NCBI GenBank assembly: GCA_964472545.1 | Contig: CAYYNP010000089.1 | Location: 1 to 31,508, forward strand | From: CAYYNP01 sp964472545 | GTDB lineage: Bacteria; Planctomycetota; Planctomycetia; Pirellulales; Thermoguttaceae | Length of the DNA: 31,508 nt | Reading direction: 5' to 3' | In this document: in pieces, positions 14,844 to 23,883 of the stretch | How positions within the stretch are numbered: position 1 is the stretch's first letter | Layout of the letters: every line of letters starts with the position of its first letter | Notes under the pieces: generated by a model | Told to the model about the DNA's origin: nothing | What the model saw: the letters and a program-made list of their open reading frames with translations, nothing else | Database searches by the model: none | Program-made: the position numbers and the translations under genes

Positions 14844-15881
14844 ATGAGCCGTCAGCAGAAGGTCACCCGCCGTCAGTTTCATCGAGCCGGTTCGGCGGCG
14901 GTCGCCGCGGCCGTCGGTGCCGGCAGCGCGTCGGGCGAAGATACGCCGGAAGCCAAACCGGTGGCCAAGATGGACCCCAAGAAAGTCCTCGGCTACAATC
15001 CGAAGATGGGCTATCGGCGGCTGGGCAAGACCGAGCTTTGGGTCTCGGAGATCAGCCTCGGCGGCCACTGCCCTCAGATCCCCCAAAACCCCAACGCCCT
15101 GGAGAACCCCGGCCCGATCGTCGAGAATCGCAAGGCCGTGTTGGCCCGGGCACACGAACTGGGCATCAACTTCATCGATACCGACATGGCCAAGGAGTGC
15201 CGCATCTACGGCCAGGCACTTCACGAGTTGAAGCTACGCGACAAGTTCTACATCAGCTTCGACAGTTGGGCCACCGGCTTCGAGGACGAACGGCGCCGCG
15301 ACGGCGAATCGCGCAAGGCCCATTGGATGCGCCTGGTCGACAATCGGCTGCGCGACTATCACACCGATCATCTCGACTTCTGGCGGCCGGTAAGTTGCAC
15401 CGAGATCGACGAGATGGTCGACACCTTCGAGACGATGCACAAGGCGGGCAAGGTCCGTTTTCTGGCGGTCTCGAACCACGATCCGATCAAGCTCAAAGCG
15501 GTCGCCGCCCATCCCAGCCGCAAGCTCAGCGTGGTGCTGTTCCCTTACTTCACCATGACCCGGGAGTCCGACTTTGGCGTGTTGGCCGCCTGCAAGGCGC
15601 AAGACATCGGCATCGTTGCCATCAAGCCGCTCTCGGCCGGATTCCTGGCCACCAACGGGACGGTGAAGCAACTGAAGAAAGTCCTCGCCACGCCGAATCT
15701 CTCCGCGGCAATCCCCGGCGTGAAGAACGTGCGGCAACTCGAAGAGAACGTCGAGGCCTCGTACACGCGCGACGTGGCGTTGACCGATCGCGAACTCGAC
15801 GAGCTGGCCGCCGAGTCGCGCGATCTGTTCGACCGGCTCCCGCGGCGTTATCAGTGGCTGCGGAAGTGGGAATGCGTGTAG
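14844..15881 (+). CDS. Tat-exported aldo/keto reductase-like protein, active site apparently degenerate
   Basis: The start at 14844 has AGGAG seven bases upstream (14832-14836). The 345-residue protein begins with a twin-arginine signal (TRRQFHRAG at 8-16, then an Ala-rich core). The body is an aldo/keto reductase TIM barrel: YRRLGKTELWVSEISLGG (57-74), GINFIDTD (107-114), AGKVRFLAVSN, VAIKPLSAG, and the cofactor loop PGVKNVRQLEENVEA (291-305). AKR enzymes use an Asp-Tyr-Lys-His tetrad. Asp112 is present. The Tyr position falls in the odd stretch DMAKECRIYG. The Lys position after strand 3 reads YISFDS, and the His position after DHLDF reads WRPVS, so Lys and His are not where expected. It may bind NADPH or another ligand without classic catalysis. 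Confidence 0.85.
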   Translation: MSRQQKVTRRQFHRAGSAAVAAAVGAGSASGEDTPEAKPVAKMDPKKVLGYNPKMGYRRLGKTELWVSEISLGGHCPQIPQNPNALENPGPIVENRKAVLARAHELGINFIDTDMAKECRIYGQALHELKLRDKFYISFDSWATGFEDERRRDGESRKAHWMRLVDNRLRDYHTDHLDFWRPVSCTEIDEMVDTFETMHKAGKVRFLAVSNHDPIKLKAVAAHPSRKLSVVLFPYFTMTRESDFGVLAACKAQDIGIVAIKPLSAGFLATNGTVKQLKKVLATPNLSAAIPGVKNVRQLEENVEASYTRDVALTDRELDELAAESRDLFDRLPRRYQWLRKWECV

Positions 15882-15898
15882 GGCTGACGGTGCGCCCT

Positions 15899-16029
15899 CG
15901 TAGCCGAAGTCGCCAGACTTTGGCGGGTCTTAGGACGCGCCCTCGCGCCCGAAGTCGCCAGAAATTGGCTTCTTGAATGTCCAAAGGCCGTTTTCCGAAA
16001 TCCGCCAAAGTCTGGCGACTTCGGCTACG
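15899..16029. repeat. Composite palindromic element D (GTAG-type REP pair)
   Basis: A perfect 28-base inverted repeat (15899-15926 with 16002-16029) begins CGTAGCCGAAGTCGCC and ends in the inverse. Each arm includes a CGCCA/TGGCG hairpin. GTAG (15900-15903) followed by a hairpin is the classic REP form. A third, decayed copy in direct orientation lies in the middle (about 15944-15968, GCCCGAAGTCGCCAGAAATT). The element starts 17 bases after the stop of the aldo/keto-reductase-like gene. The rest of the gap up to 16225 shows nothing I can name. Confidence 0.88.
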
Positions 16030-16225
16030 GCTCTCGAACCAAGGTCACCCGGTCCGGTTAGGCAACTTCTGACGGTTCTGCCCGTTGTGCTGGTGGTATG
16101 GTCACTGCCTGAATAACCAAACCAGCCGGCAATACGCGTCGAATCCTTACATCAGGACCAACGCGTGTCTTCGTTACGACCGCGGCAGCAGTCACAACCG
16201 TCACGTCGCACTCTGGGCCAATACC

Positions 16226-17935
16226 ATGCTTACCACCGGGTCGGGGAAGTTGCTGATTGCAGCCCTATTGCTCTTGTTAGTCTGTGCCTGCGCAGAAGCC
16301 GGGCTGCTGTTGCGGGCTGCCGAAGACCCGAGCGATGTGGCCGACGGAGAGGACGCGGCCGCGGCGGCGCCCATGGCAGAAACTGCCGATGTGCCGGAGG
16401 CACCTGAGGACGCATCACCGGCAGAACCTGCCGAAAACACGGGGCCGGCAATCGTGGGCGATCCGGAGGTCGAGCCGGCGCCGGCGCTGGAACTGAATGT
16501 GATCCCGCCGACCAGCGATGACGCGGAGGCCCCGGCCGAAATCGACATCCTGCCGCCGGCCGAACCGACTCCTCCGACGGAAAGCCCCTCCGACGGCCAC
16601 GCTTCCGACGGCGTCCCGCCACTTCCATTGCCGCCGAGTGCGCCGTTGGCCGCACCGCCGCTGCCGGAGGCCGCCTCGACGTTGTCCGGCTCGCCCGCCG
16701 TTGCTCCATCGGCCCCAAGCCGGCCCAACGGCTGGTCATGTGAGCCGCAACAGTACGTGCAGGCGTACGACAGCGAGGCAGCGATATACTGTCCGCCACA
16801 GCGGACCGGCCCAGCCGGACGCGTCTTCCTGCGGGCAGACGCCCTGCTCTGGTGGACCAAGGGCTCGCAGTTGCCGCCGCTGGTCACGACCAGCCCTTTC
16901 GCCACGCCGCGCGATCAGGCCGGTGTGTTGGGTGAGCCGGATACGTCGATCGTCTACGGCAACCAGACGGTCAACGGCGACTTGATGTCCGGCTATCGGT
17001 TCGTCACGGGAGTCGCTCTGGATTGTTCCGGCAGCCGGGCAATCGAGGCGGACTTCCTCGACTTCGGATCGAACTCGACCGGCACTTTCCTCACCGGCAA
17101 CGGGGCTCCGATCCTCGCCCGGCCGTTCTACAACATCGAGATCGCAGATCAAGACGCCGAACTGGTCTCCTTTCCCAGTGTCGCTTCCGGCTCGATGGCG
17201 ATCGACGTCGGCGAGGACTTCCAGTCGACCGGAGCCTGGCTGCGGTGCAACGTCGCGTGTTGCGAGTCGGCCTTTGGCGGGTGTGGCGGGACGTGCTGCC
17301 TGGGGCGTGCCCGCGGCTATCGGATCGATCTGATCGGCGGCTACCGCCACTACCGGCTCGACGACTGGCTGACGATTCACGAGCACTTCGTGGCCACCGA
17401 CCAGATTCGCCTGGGGACCGATTTCGATATCCTTGAGGGCTTCCGCACGCGCAACGAATTCCACGGCGGCGAGATCGGCGTGCAGGCACAAGTGCAACGC
17501 GGCCGCTGGTCGCTCGGCGTGTTGGCCAAAATGGCGATCGGCCGCAATCGGCAAGAGGTGACCATCGACGGCCGCACGATCACCACCGTGCCCGGCCTCT
17601 TGCCGGTAACCGGCCCGGGCGGCCTCTTGACGGCCCCGACCAACATCGGCTACCACCGCGACGATCAGTTCACGCTGATCCCACAACTCGGCCTCGAGCT
17701 CGGATATCGGCTGAACTGCCGCCTGCGGGCGTACGTGGGCTACAATCTGCTCTACTGGGCCCACGTGCAACGTTCGGCCGACCAGATCGACACGGTCGTC
17801 GATCCCCGCAACCTCCCACCCCCACAGGCCGGCGGAACGCTCCACCCGGCCCCGCAACTGAACGGCAACGACTTCTGGGCCCAGGGGCTGAACCTGGGAG
17901 TGGAGGTACTAGGGAAGGTGAAGGATGAGGGCTGA
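16226..17935 (+). CDS. BBP7-type outer-membrane beta-barrel protein
   Basis: The start at 16226 gives 569 residues with a signal peptide (KLLIAALLLLLVCACAEA). A low-complexity linker rich in Ala, Pro, Glu and Asp follows at about 30-190. From about 195 on comes the BBP7 pattern: FLRADALLWWTKGSQLPPLVTTS, GYRIDLIGGYRHYRLDDWL, amphipathic strands, and LRAYVGYNLLYWAHVQRSADQID near the end. BBP7 proteins are a large planctomycete family predicted to sit in the outer membrane; their cargo is unknown. Cysteines cluster in NVACCESAFGGCGGTCC (about 337-353), which is unusual for a barrel. No good ribosome site precedes the ATG. The last codons lie in an AAGGATGA-like repeated stretch. Confidence 0.85.
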   Translation: MLTTGSGKLLIAALLLLLVCACAEAGLLLRAAEDPSDVADGEDAAAAAPMAETADVPEAPEDASPAEPAENTGPAIVGDPEVEPAPALELNVIPPTSDDAEAPAEIDILPPAEPTPPTESPSDGHASDGVPPLPLPPSAPLAAPPLPEAASTLSGSPAVAPSAPSRPNGWSCEPQQYVQAYDSEAAIYCPPQRTGPAGRVFLRADALLWWTKGSQLPPLVTTSPFATPRDQAGVLGEPDTSIVYGNQTVNGDLMSGYRFVTGVALDCSGSRAIEADFLDFGSNSTGTFLTGNGAPILARPFYNIEIADQDAELVSFPSVASGSMAIDVGEDFQSTGAWLRCNVACCESAFGGCGGTCCLGRARGYRIDLIGGYRHYRLDDWLTIHEHFVATDQIRLGTDFDILEGFRTRNEFHGGEIGVQAQVQRGRWSLGVLAKMAIGRNRQEVTIDGRTITTVPGLLPVTGPGGLLTAPTNIGYHRDDQFTLIPQLGLELGYRLNCRLRAYVGYNLLYWAHVQRSADQIDTVVDPRNLPPPQAGGTLHPAPQLNGNDFWAQGLNLGVEVLGKVKDEG

Positions 17936-18007
17936 AGGATGAAGGCGGTGTTGCGGCGGATCGTGTTCGGTGCTGCGCAGACCATTCACAACCGACCGCC
18001 CACAGCA

Positions 18008-18049
18008 TACTGCCTACTGCGTACTGCCTACTGCCTTCTACCTACTGCT
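18008..18049. repeat. Heptamer microsatellite (TACTGCC)n
   Basis: Six contiguous seven-base units, mostly TACTGCC or a one-base variant, run from 18008 to 18049. The last unit covers the stop codon (18042-18044) and final Gln codon of the reverse-strand glycoside hydrolase gene. Confidence 0.75.
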
Positions 18050-20825
18050 TCACAAGCTCTGCGATCTCCTTCGCGTTGAGCGGCCGGACGTAGAATCGCA
18101 GCTTGGCTAGTCGGCATGCCAAGTGTTCGCTTTCGGCCGTGTAATGTGGATTGCCGCCCAGCGCGAATTCGACGGCGGCCGAACGGACTTCGGCGGGCAC
18201 GCTGAGCGTGGCGGCCGGCTTGCCGTCGACGTAGAGCGCTAGGTTGCCGCCGTCTTTGACCGCAGCGACGTGAATCCAACGGTCGAATTCGATCGGCACG
18301 CCGTCGGAAGAGTACGGCTGGCCGGCTTCGATCCGCGCGAAGAGCTTCCCCTCTTGGATGCAAATCCGCAACGGGTCATCCATGCCACGAGCCCAGGCGC
18401 TGACGACCTGCCCGACCTTCTCCGGCTGCCGTATCGGGTTGACCCACACCGACACGGTGTACTGACGGCTCGGAAACCGACGAAGACCGTAGACCAGCAT
18501 ACCGCTACGTCCGTCCAACTCGACCGCGCCGTTTTCGCCGTCGTCGACGCCCGGCGCGGGCTTCCAGCCGGTGGCGCGAGCCAGGCTGCCGAAGCTCGCG
18601 CACGGATCGCCGGCTAGATCGGCCGCGGTCAACAGGCCGTCGGGGCCTTCGCCGTATTCGGACAGAGCACTCGGATCCAGCGGTGGCAGGTCCGGGTCGA
18701 TACGAAAGGATTTCGCGGGCGTACGACTCTCTGTCGTCCCGTGGGGGTTTGTAGCAATCACTTTCCAGCGGTAGATCGTGTCGGGCTCGAGTTGGCTGGC
18801 CAATGTGGCCGGAACGACCACCCGGTGGCCCGATCCACCGGCCACCTCGAACACCGGACCGTCGAAGCCGAGCTCTGGTACAACGACCACCTTGTGCGTT
18901 CTGGCATCGGCTTCTGCGGCGGGACGGCGCCAGGAGAAGATCATCGGCCCCGGCGGGACCGCCGAGCCGTTGGGCGGATGATCGGGCACTGGCGCGGGAG
19001 GGGCGATCTGCTCTGCCGGAAGCCACGACACGTAGCGGCTACCCGTGCTGCCGGCCGTGCCGAAATCGCACAACCGCAGAGTGCGCCCTTCGGCCACGGG
19101 CAGATCGACAAACAGCAGCGGAGCGAACTGCCCGATCCGCTCGCGATCGGCGTCCGGCGCCGGGAAAGAAACGCGTGCTTTGGCCAGCGCCGCCGGCGTG
19201 AGCACCGGGATCTCGGATTCGTCGAACGGGTTGTGCTGCACGTCGTAGGCCAACAGCAACGGCCCGCGATAGACCGACATCCGGCCGAACGCCTCCAGAT
19301 CCCCGGACTCGTACCGCAACCGCATGTCGAAATCGAGCTGGACCTCGTCACCGGGCTGCCATTCCCGCCGGATCTCGAAGTACGTTCCGGAGGTGGCCAG
19401 CACACGTTCTGCGCCCGGCAGGCGAACCGTGCTCCGCCGCGACCAGGCCGGAATTCGCAGCCGCACGGCAAACTCGCTTGGTTCGTCGGGCGAGACGGCC
19501 AACCGGATACGTCCGCCGGCCGGATAGTCCGTCTGCTGCGATAGTGCGACCGGCGTCCCGTCGGCCAGATCGATCGTAGCTTTCATCGGTCCGTAATAGT
19601 TGACCGCCAGCCCGTCGCCGGCCCGCATCACGGCCCACTCGCTGAGCACGCCCAGCCCGCGTGGGGCGTTGACCGAGCAGCAGTTCAGCTCGGGCGTGCC
19701 GGGCCGCGCCTGAAACACGATCGAATGGGCCGACGCCGCCCGGGCGCCGGACATCGGTGTGTCGTACGTCCACCAACGTCCCGAGGGATGCTGCGCCGCG
19801 CGGACCAGGTTCCAGGTGGGAAGCTCCAACTCGTCGGCCGCCGCGGGATTGCCCGTCAATCGCAGCACGTCGACGGTCATCGCCATCCAGGCGATCGTAC
19901 AGCAGGTCTCGATGGCGCTGGGCCGATACGGATTCCCGTCGGCCTGTTCGCCGGAGGAGAACGCCCCGCTGTTGCGTCGGTCGAAGCGGCGGATGCTCTG
20001 CCAGTGGTTCACCAACGCGGTGCGATAACACGGCTCGCCGGTGATGCGGTACAACTCGGCCAGGCCTTGCAGATCGTGCAGGCTCTCCCAGCGCGGCCGG
20101 GGCGTGCGGAAGAACTCGACGCCGGCCAGGCCCGTACGGAAGTAATCGCCCGCCCGCTGCCAGTCTTCTTCGACGTGCCGGGCCATCTTCAGGTATCGTG
20201 GGTTGCCGGTCTTGCGATGCAGCACGGCCATGGCGTGGATGATCGCCATGTTCATCTCGTGCGAGCCGGCGTCGAACACCCGGCGGTCGGTGTCGAGATA
20301 CGTGTCGCACACCATGTCGGCGGCCTTCAGCGCGGCTTGCAGCGCAGCCGGGTCGCCCGTGTGTTCGTGCCACGCCAACAGCCCGAGGATCACGTGGTAA
20401 TGGCCCCAAAGGTCCCAGTGGCCCAGCAGCCGCGACGATTTTGGAAACGGCCCGAGATAGCCGTCGTCGGCTTGCGAGGCGATCAGTTCGGCAACGACCG
20501 TCCGCACGGTTGCTTCCAGTTCCTCGTCATCGGTCATCCGCATCGCCTGCACGGCCGAGATCAGATACTTGCCCACAAATTCCCCCGCCCACGGCACCAG
20601 ATTCGGCCCCGGCTGCCGATCCCGCAGCCGAAACATCCCCAACATCCCCGGGTTCGCCGCCGGCGCCGGCACCAGCCAGTTGCGGCAATTCGCCTCGATC
20701 CGCCGGGCCATGGGCCCCTCGAATTGGAATCGGGCCAAAGGGTCGGGTTCCAGTGGCGGCGTGGCAAACAGCCAGCCTGAAGCGTGCGCGAGAATCAACG
20801 ACAGAAGCAGGAGAAGCGTTCGCAT
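18042..20825 (-). CDS. GH127-type glycoside hydrolase (beta-L-arabinofuranosidase-like) with FN3-like and LamG domains
   Basis: The 927-residue protein has a signal peptide (1-21), then an alpha/alpha-barrel GH127/DUF1680 domain (about 30-590), a fibronectin-III-like part (about 620-725) and a C-terminal LamG domain (about 745-927). The zinc-thiolate site known from HypBA1 (Glu338, Cys340, Cys417, Cys418) maps to Glu306 and Cys308 in ETCC, and to Cys382 and Cys383 in LNCCS. The spacing is nearly equal. Glu293 in SSGEQAD matches the proposed acid/base. The enzyme should therefore be active on arabinofuranose or a related sugar, outside the cytoplasm; related families GH146 and GH142 are possible. 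GGAG lies eight bases before the ATG. It follows the HEAT-repeat gene by 21 bases, a likely operon. Confidence 0.88.
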   Translation of the reverse strand: MRTLLLLLSLILAHASGWLFATPPLEPDPLARFQFEGPMARRIEANCRNWLVPAPAANPGMLGMFRLRDRQPGPNLVPWAGEFVGKYLISAVQAMRMTDDEELEATVRTVVAELIASQADDGYLGPFPKSSRLLGHWDLWGHYHVILGLLAWHEHTGDPAALQAALKAADMVCDTYLDTDRRVFDAGSHEMNMAIIHAMAVLHRKTGNPRYLKMARHVEEDWQRAGDYFRTGLAGVEFFRTPRPRWESLHDLQGLAELYRITGEPCYRTALVNHWQSIRRFDRRNSGAFSSGEQADGNPYRPSAIETCCTIAWMAMTVDVLRLTGNPAAADELELPTWNLVRAAQHPSGRWWTYDTPMSGARAASAHSIVFQARPGTPELNCCSVNAPRGLGVLSEWAVMRAGDGLAVNYYGPMKATIDLADGTPVALSQQTDYPAGGRIRLAVSPDEPSEFAVRLRIPAWSRRSTVRLPGAERVLATSGTYFEIRREWQPGDEVQLDFDMRLRYESGDLEAFGRMSVYRGPLLLAYDVQHNPFDESEIPVLTPAALAKARVSFPAPDADRERIGQFAPLLFVDLPVAEGRTLRLCDFGTAGSTGSRYVSWLPAEQIAPPAPVPDHPPNGSAVPPGPMIFSWRRPAAEADARTHKVVVVPELGFDGPVFEVAGGSGHRVVVPATLASQLEPDTIYRWKVIATNPHGTTESRTPAKSFRIDPDLPPLDPSALSEYGEGPDGLLTAADLAGDPCASFGSLARATGWKPAPGVDDGENGAVELDGRSGMLVYGLRRFPSRQYTVSVWVNPIRQPEKVGQVVSAWARGMDDPLRICIQEGKLFARIEAGQPYSSDGVPIEFDRWIHVAAVKDGGNLALYVDGKPAATLSVPAEVRSAAVEFALGGNPHYTAESEHLACRLAKLRFYVRPLNAKEIAELVKQ

Positions 20826-20846
20826 AGTCGTTACTCCAGGGCAAGC

Positions 20847-22295
20847 TCAAAAATCTGGGGGTAGTAGGTCTGGTTTCGATGCTCGGTCTTGCCGATTGGC
20901 GTCCATCGCCTGAAGGCGACTGAGTAGCTTCAGAAGCCTCTCGGCCGAGCCGCGCACATACCGGTCCGGATCGCGCAGGAGCCGCCTCACGTCGGCCGTG
21001 ATGTCCCGCTGCCTCGGCGGCGAGATCGAAAGGGCGTCCAGAGCAGCGCGCCGCACCTCTGGATCGGGGGCATTGAAGAGACTGACAAGAGGCTGTGCCG
21101 CAAACTCCGGAGACGCGTGCAGATTCGCGAGCCCCCGTGCAGCCGCCACACGCACTCCTGGGCTCTCGTCTTTGAGAAGACGAATCAGCGCCGGCACAAC
21201 CAGCGCGTCATCGTCGTGGACGCAGAGCATCGGTGCCAACGCCCTCGTTGCCAAAATGCGCACGTTTTCGTCGTCATCTTCAGACGCTGCCTTGATCAGA
21301 GCGTCTAGCGCCGCCTTCTTGGTCTTCATCCCCAGCAGCGCGGAGGCCGCGCGGCGCCGGATGACGATTCGCTCAGATTGAAGGGCGTTCACAAGTGCCG
21401 GGATCGCGGGGTCGCCGATCCTGCACAGAGCCTTAGCAGCCGGATGGTTCGGGAAATCCCAGGGGGTCGAGAAGCCCGCATAGCGCCGGTCCAGGACTTC
21501 CAGCAAGGCCGGGATGGCGTCAGCGGCCTTCGGCCCCATGTCGCCCAGCCCCCAGGCGGCTCCCGTCCAGACATCCTCGTCCGGATGTCTGAGCATTCCC
21601 GTCAACAGTGGGACCGTCTTCTCGGGCTCCGTACCAATCCGGCCCAGTACCACGGCAGCGTACATACGGGCTGTGTTCGACCATTCCACGTCAGATGTCG
21701 TCAGATCAGCCGATGGCTCCTTCTGGAGTAGTTCGACGAGCGTAGTCCTAGCAGAAGCAGGCGTCGAGCCCATTTCTACCAGCCAGCCAGCCGCTGTCGC
21801 TCGTACCCTCGGATGCGCGTGCTCAGCACCCTGAATCAGGAGCGGGACGAGCCGCTGCTTCTTCACGGGGCGGACGGTCCAAAAGGAACACCGGCAGACG
21901 TCGTCAAAGGCCGGATCGTCAGGGCGAAGAACGGCCTCGGCCAGCCAAAGAAAGATGTCACCGTAGCTATAGGGGTTCTCATACATCCCGTCAAAGTAGT
22001 AGCTTGAGACGTCACCCGAAGCAAAGGTCTTGGCCAGTTCGGGGAGAACTGACCTTCCCGCCTCGCCCATCTGCCCTATCTGGTGTATGGCAGCCGCATT
22101 CAAGTCCGGGTTCTTGCTGCGGAGCAACTTCGCCAGAGTCTTCGCGGTGCGCTCGGGGCCTTGTTTTTGTTCGAGATCGCGCACTGCTGAGAAGAAGCTG
22201 CTGGCTCCTCCCTGCCGAAAGGCCTCCTCAAGGGCGGAGTCGCCAGGCGACGCACCGGCGGCCGCCATCGCAATAAGCGTTATGAGAGTCGTCAT
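20847..22295 (-). CDS. HEAT-repeat protein, probably exported
   Basis: The ATG at 22295 (482 residues) is chosen because GGGAGG lies just upstream; a start 63 bases earlier would place Arg-rich residues before the signal. The N-terminus TLITLIAMAAAGASPGDSALEE looks like a signal peptide. The rest is a chain of HEAT/PBS-type helical repeats (about 40-470): paired helices with strings such as HPRVRATAAGWLVEMG, DEDVWTGAAWGLGDMG and SPGVRVAAARGLANL. Such solenoids act as protein-protein scaffolds; no catalytic motif is present. It lies upstream of the glycoside hydrolase in the same direction and is divergent from the Gfo/Idh/MocA gene. A role in that system is possible but unproven. Confidence 0.85.
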   Translation of the reverse strand: MTTLITLIAMAAAGASPGDSALEEAFRQGGASSFFSAVRDLEQKQGPERTAKTLAKLLRSKNPDLNAAAIHQIGQMGEAGRSVLPELAKTFASGDVSSYYFDGMYENPYSYGDIFLWLAEAVLRPDDPAFDDVCRCSFWTVRPVKKQRLVPLLIQGAEHAHPRVRATAAGWLVEMGSTPASARTTLVELLQKEPSADLTTSDVEWSNTARMYAAVVLGRIGTEPEKTVPLLTGMLRHPDEDVWTGAAWGLGDMGPKAADAIPALLEVLDRRYAGFSTPWDFPNHPAAKALCRIGDPAIPALVNALQSERIVIRRRAASALLGMKTKKAALDALIKAASEDDDENVRILATRALAPMLCVHDDDALVVPALIRLLKDESPGVRVAAARGLANLHASPEFAAQPLVSLFNAPDPEVRRAALDALSISPPRQRDITADVRRLLRDPDRYVRGSAERLLKLLSRLQAMDANRQDRASKPDLLPPDF

Positions 22296-22419
22296 GCCAC
22301 CTCCCATTCTCCCCAGGGCAACCCGAGGGCGTAAGGGCCACCGATCACTTCTTCCCATGCGATGAAGCGAGTATCGCTCTTGCGTCGATATGGTACCCGA
22401 CCTTCTGCAACGGGTTCAT

Positions 22420-22448
22420 TTTACCACAGCCACGGACGTTGGTATACT
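22420..22448 (+). promoter_or_regulatory. Sigma-70-like promoter for the Gfo/Idh/MocA gene
   Basis: TTTACC (22420-22425), a 17-base spacer and TATACT (22443-22448) precede the start at 22497 and give a leader of about 40 bases. The same TTTACC/17-base/near-TATAAT layout occurs at 25567-25595. Confidence 0.55.
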
Positions 22449-22496
22449 AACCGTCCAGTCCCGTCAGACCGTCACACGTTCGGAGACGCCTCGATC

Positions 22497-23858
22497 ATGA
22501 CCGCTCAATCCCCTTCCCGGCGTGCGTTCCTGAAGTCCTCGACGGCGGCCGGCGCCGCTTTGGCTATGGCGCCCGCCATATCTACCGGCCAGACGGCGGC
22601 TTCCGAGCGAATCCGCGTGGCCGTGGTCGGCGTGCGGGGGCGGGGACGCTCGCATATCCGGTCGCTGCAGAAACTGGCCGAGCAGAACGTCGAAGTCGCC
22701 GCGCTTTGCGACGTACACGAAGGCATCCTCGGCCAACGCGTCGCCGAGTGCAAGGAGGCCACCGGCCGGCGGCCCGTCGGATACGTCGACTACCGCAAGC
22801 TGCTCGAAGACGATTCGATCGACGCCGTGAGCCTCGGCACGCCCGACCATTGGCACGGCTTGCAGACGATCTGGGCCTGTCAGGCGGGCAAGCACGTCTA
22901 CCTGGAGAAGGTCGGCGCCCACAACATGACCGAAAGCCGGATGATGGTCGACGCGGCCAGGAAGTACGGCCGGCTGGTGCAGCACGGCACGCAGGCACGC
23001 TCCAGCGCTAACGTCCGCGAGGGCATCCGGCGGCTGCACGAAGGTGTGATCGGCAAGGTCTACATGGCCCGGGCGATCGCGTTCAAGTATCGGGCCGGCG
23101 GGAAGAACGATTTTGGCGACGTGCCGGCGGAGCTGAATTGGGACCTGTGGCAAGGCCCCGCCCAGGCGAAGCCGTACAACGGCCTGGCGTTTAGCCCGCG
23201 GTGGCGGTTCGTCAAGGAGTACGGCAACGGCCAGATCGGTGCCCAGGGCGTGCACCAGCTCGACATGATCCGCTGGGGGTTGAAACTCGACACGCACCCG
23301 GTGGCCGTGCAGGCGATGGGCGGCAAGTACTCGCGGCCGACCTGCGACGAGACGCACCCGACCGAGCTGGCCGTCAACTACCAGTTCGCCGATCCGGACG
23401 TGATGGTCACGTTTGAAACCCGCACCGGCTTCGCCAACCCGGAGGCCGGCATGGGCACCAAGTACCCGTGGGTCAACCGCCGCGACCTGGTCGGGGCGAT
23501 CTTCTTCGGCTCCGACGGCTACATGATCATCCCCGACTTCAGCAACTACTACACGTTCCTCGGCCGCAACCACGAGCCCGGTCCGTGTACGCCCGACGCC
23601 GAGCCGCTGATGATGGACGACGGGCACATGGCCAACTGGATCGAGGCGATCCGTGCCGGTGACGCGAAGCGTCTTACGTCCGACGTCGTCGAAGCCCACC
23701 TCTCCTCGAGCCTTTGCTACCTCGGCAACATCGCCTACGAAACCCGGCGGACGCTTGATTTCGATCCGGTGAGCGAACGCTTCATTGATGACGAAGCCGC
23801 GTGTCGGTTGTTGACACGGGAGTATCGCAGGCCGTTTACGCTGCCGGCGAGGGTCTGA
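22497..23858 (+). CDS. Tat-exported Gfo/Idh/MocA family oxidoreductase
   Basis: The 453-residue protein starts with a twin-arginine signal (SRRAFLKSS at 7-15, Ala-rich core to about 33). The Rossmann fold follows: IRVAVVGVRGRGRSH (39-53), the acidic end of strand 2 (ALCDVHEG), TPDHWH (115-120) and LEKVGAHN (136-143, Lys138 as the usual catalytic lysine). The C-terminal part has GQIGAQGVHQLDMIRWG, the usual active-site helix with a His. Such proteins are NAD(P)-dependent dehydrogenases or oxidoreductases on sugars and inositols. Tat export after folding with the cofactor bound is typical for the planctomycete group. GGAG lies at 22482-22485, eleven bases from the ATG. The 133-residue gene follows by 25 bases. 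Confidence 0.92.
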   Translation: MTAQSPSRRAFLKSSTAAGAALAMAPAISTGQTAASERIRVAVVGVRGRGRSHIRSLQKLAEQNVEVAALCDVHEGILGQRVAECKEATGRRPVGYVDYRKLLEDDSIDAVSLGTPDHWHGLQTIWACQAGKHVYLEKVGAHNMTESRMMVDAARKYGRLVQHGTQARSSANVREGIRRLHEGVIGKVYMARAIAFKYRAGGKNDFGDVPAELNWDLWQGPAQAKPYNGLAFSPRWRFVKEYGNGQIGAQGVHQLDMIRWGLKLDTHPVAVQAMGGKYSRPTCDETHPTELAVNYQFADPDVMVTFETRTGFANPEAGMGTKYPWVNRRDLVGAIFFGSDGYMIIPDFSNYYTFLGRNHEPGPCTPDAEPLMMDDGHMANWIEAIRAGDAKRLTSDVVEAHLSSSLCYLGNIAYETRRTLDFDPVSERFIDDEAACRLLTREYRRPFTLPARV

Positions 23859-23883
23859 ATCCGAGGAGCTTGGAGAAGTCCTC

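Noticed and set aside
2294..22378. 15-base match GAAGCGAGTATCGCT at 2294-2308 and 22364-22378
   Set aside because: It contains a short AGCGA/TCGCT palindrome and may be another dispersed repeat, but two 15-base copies are too little to call an element.
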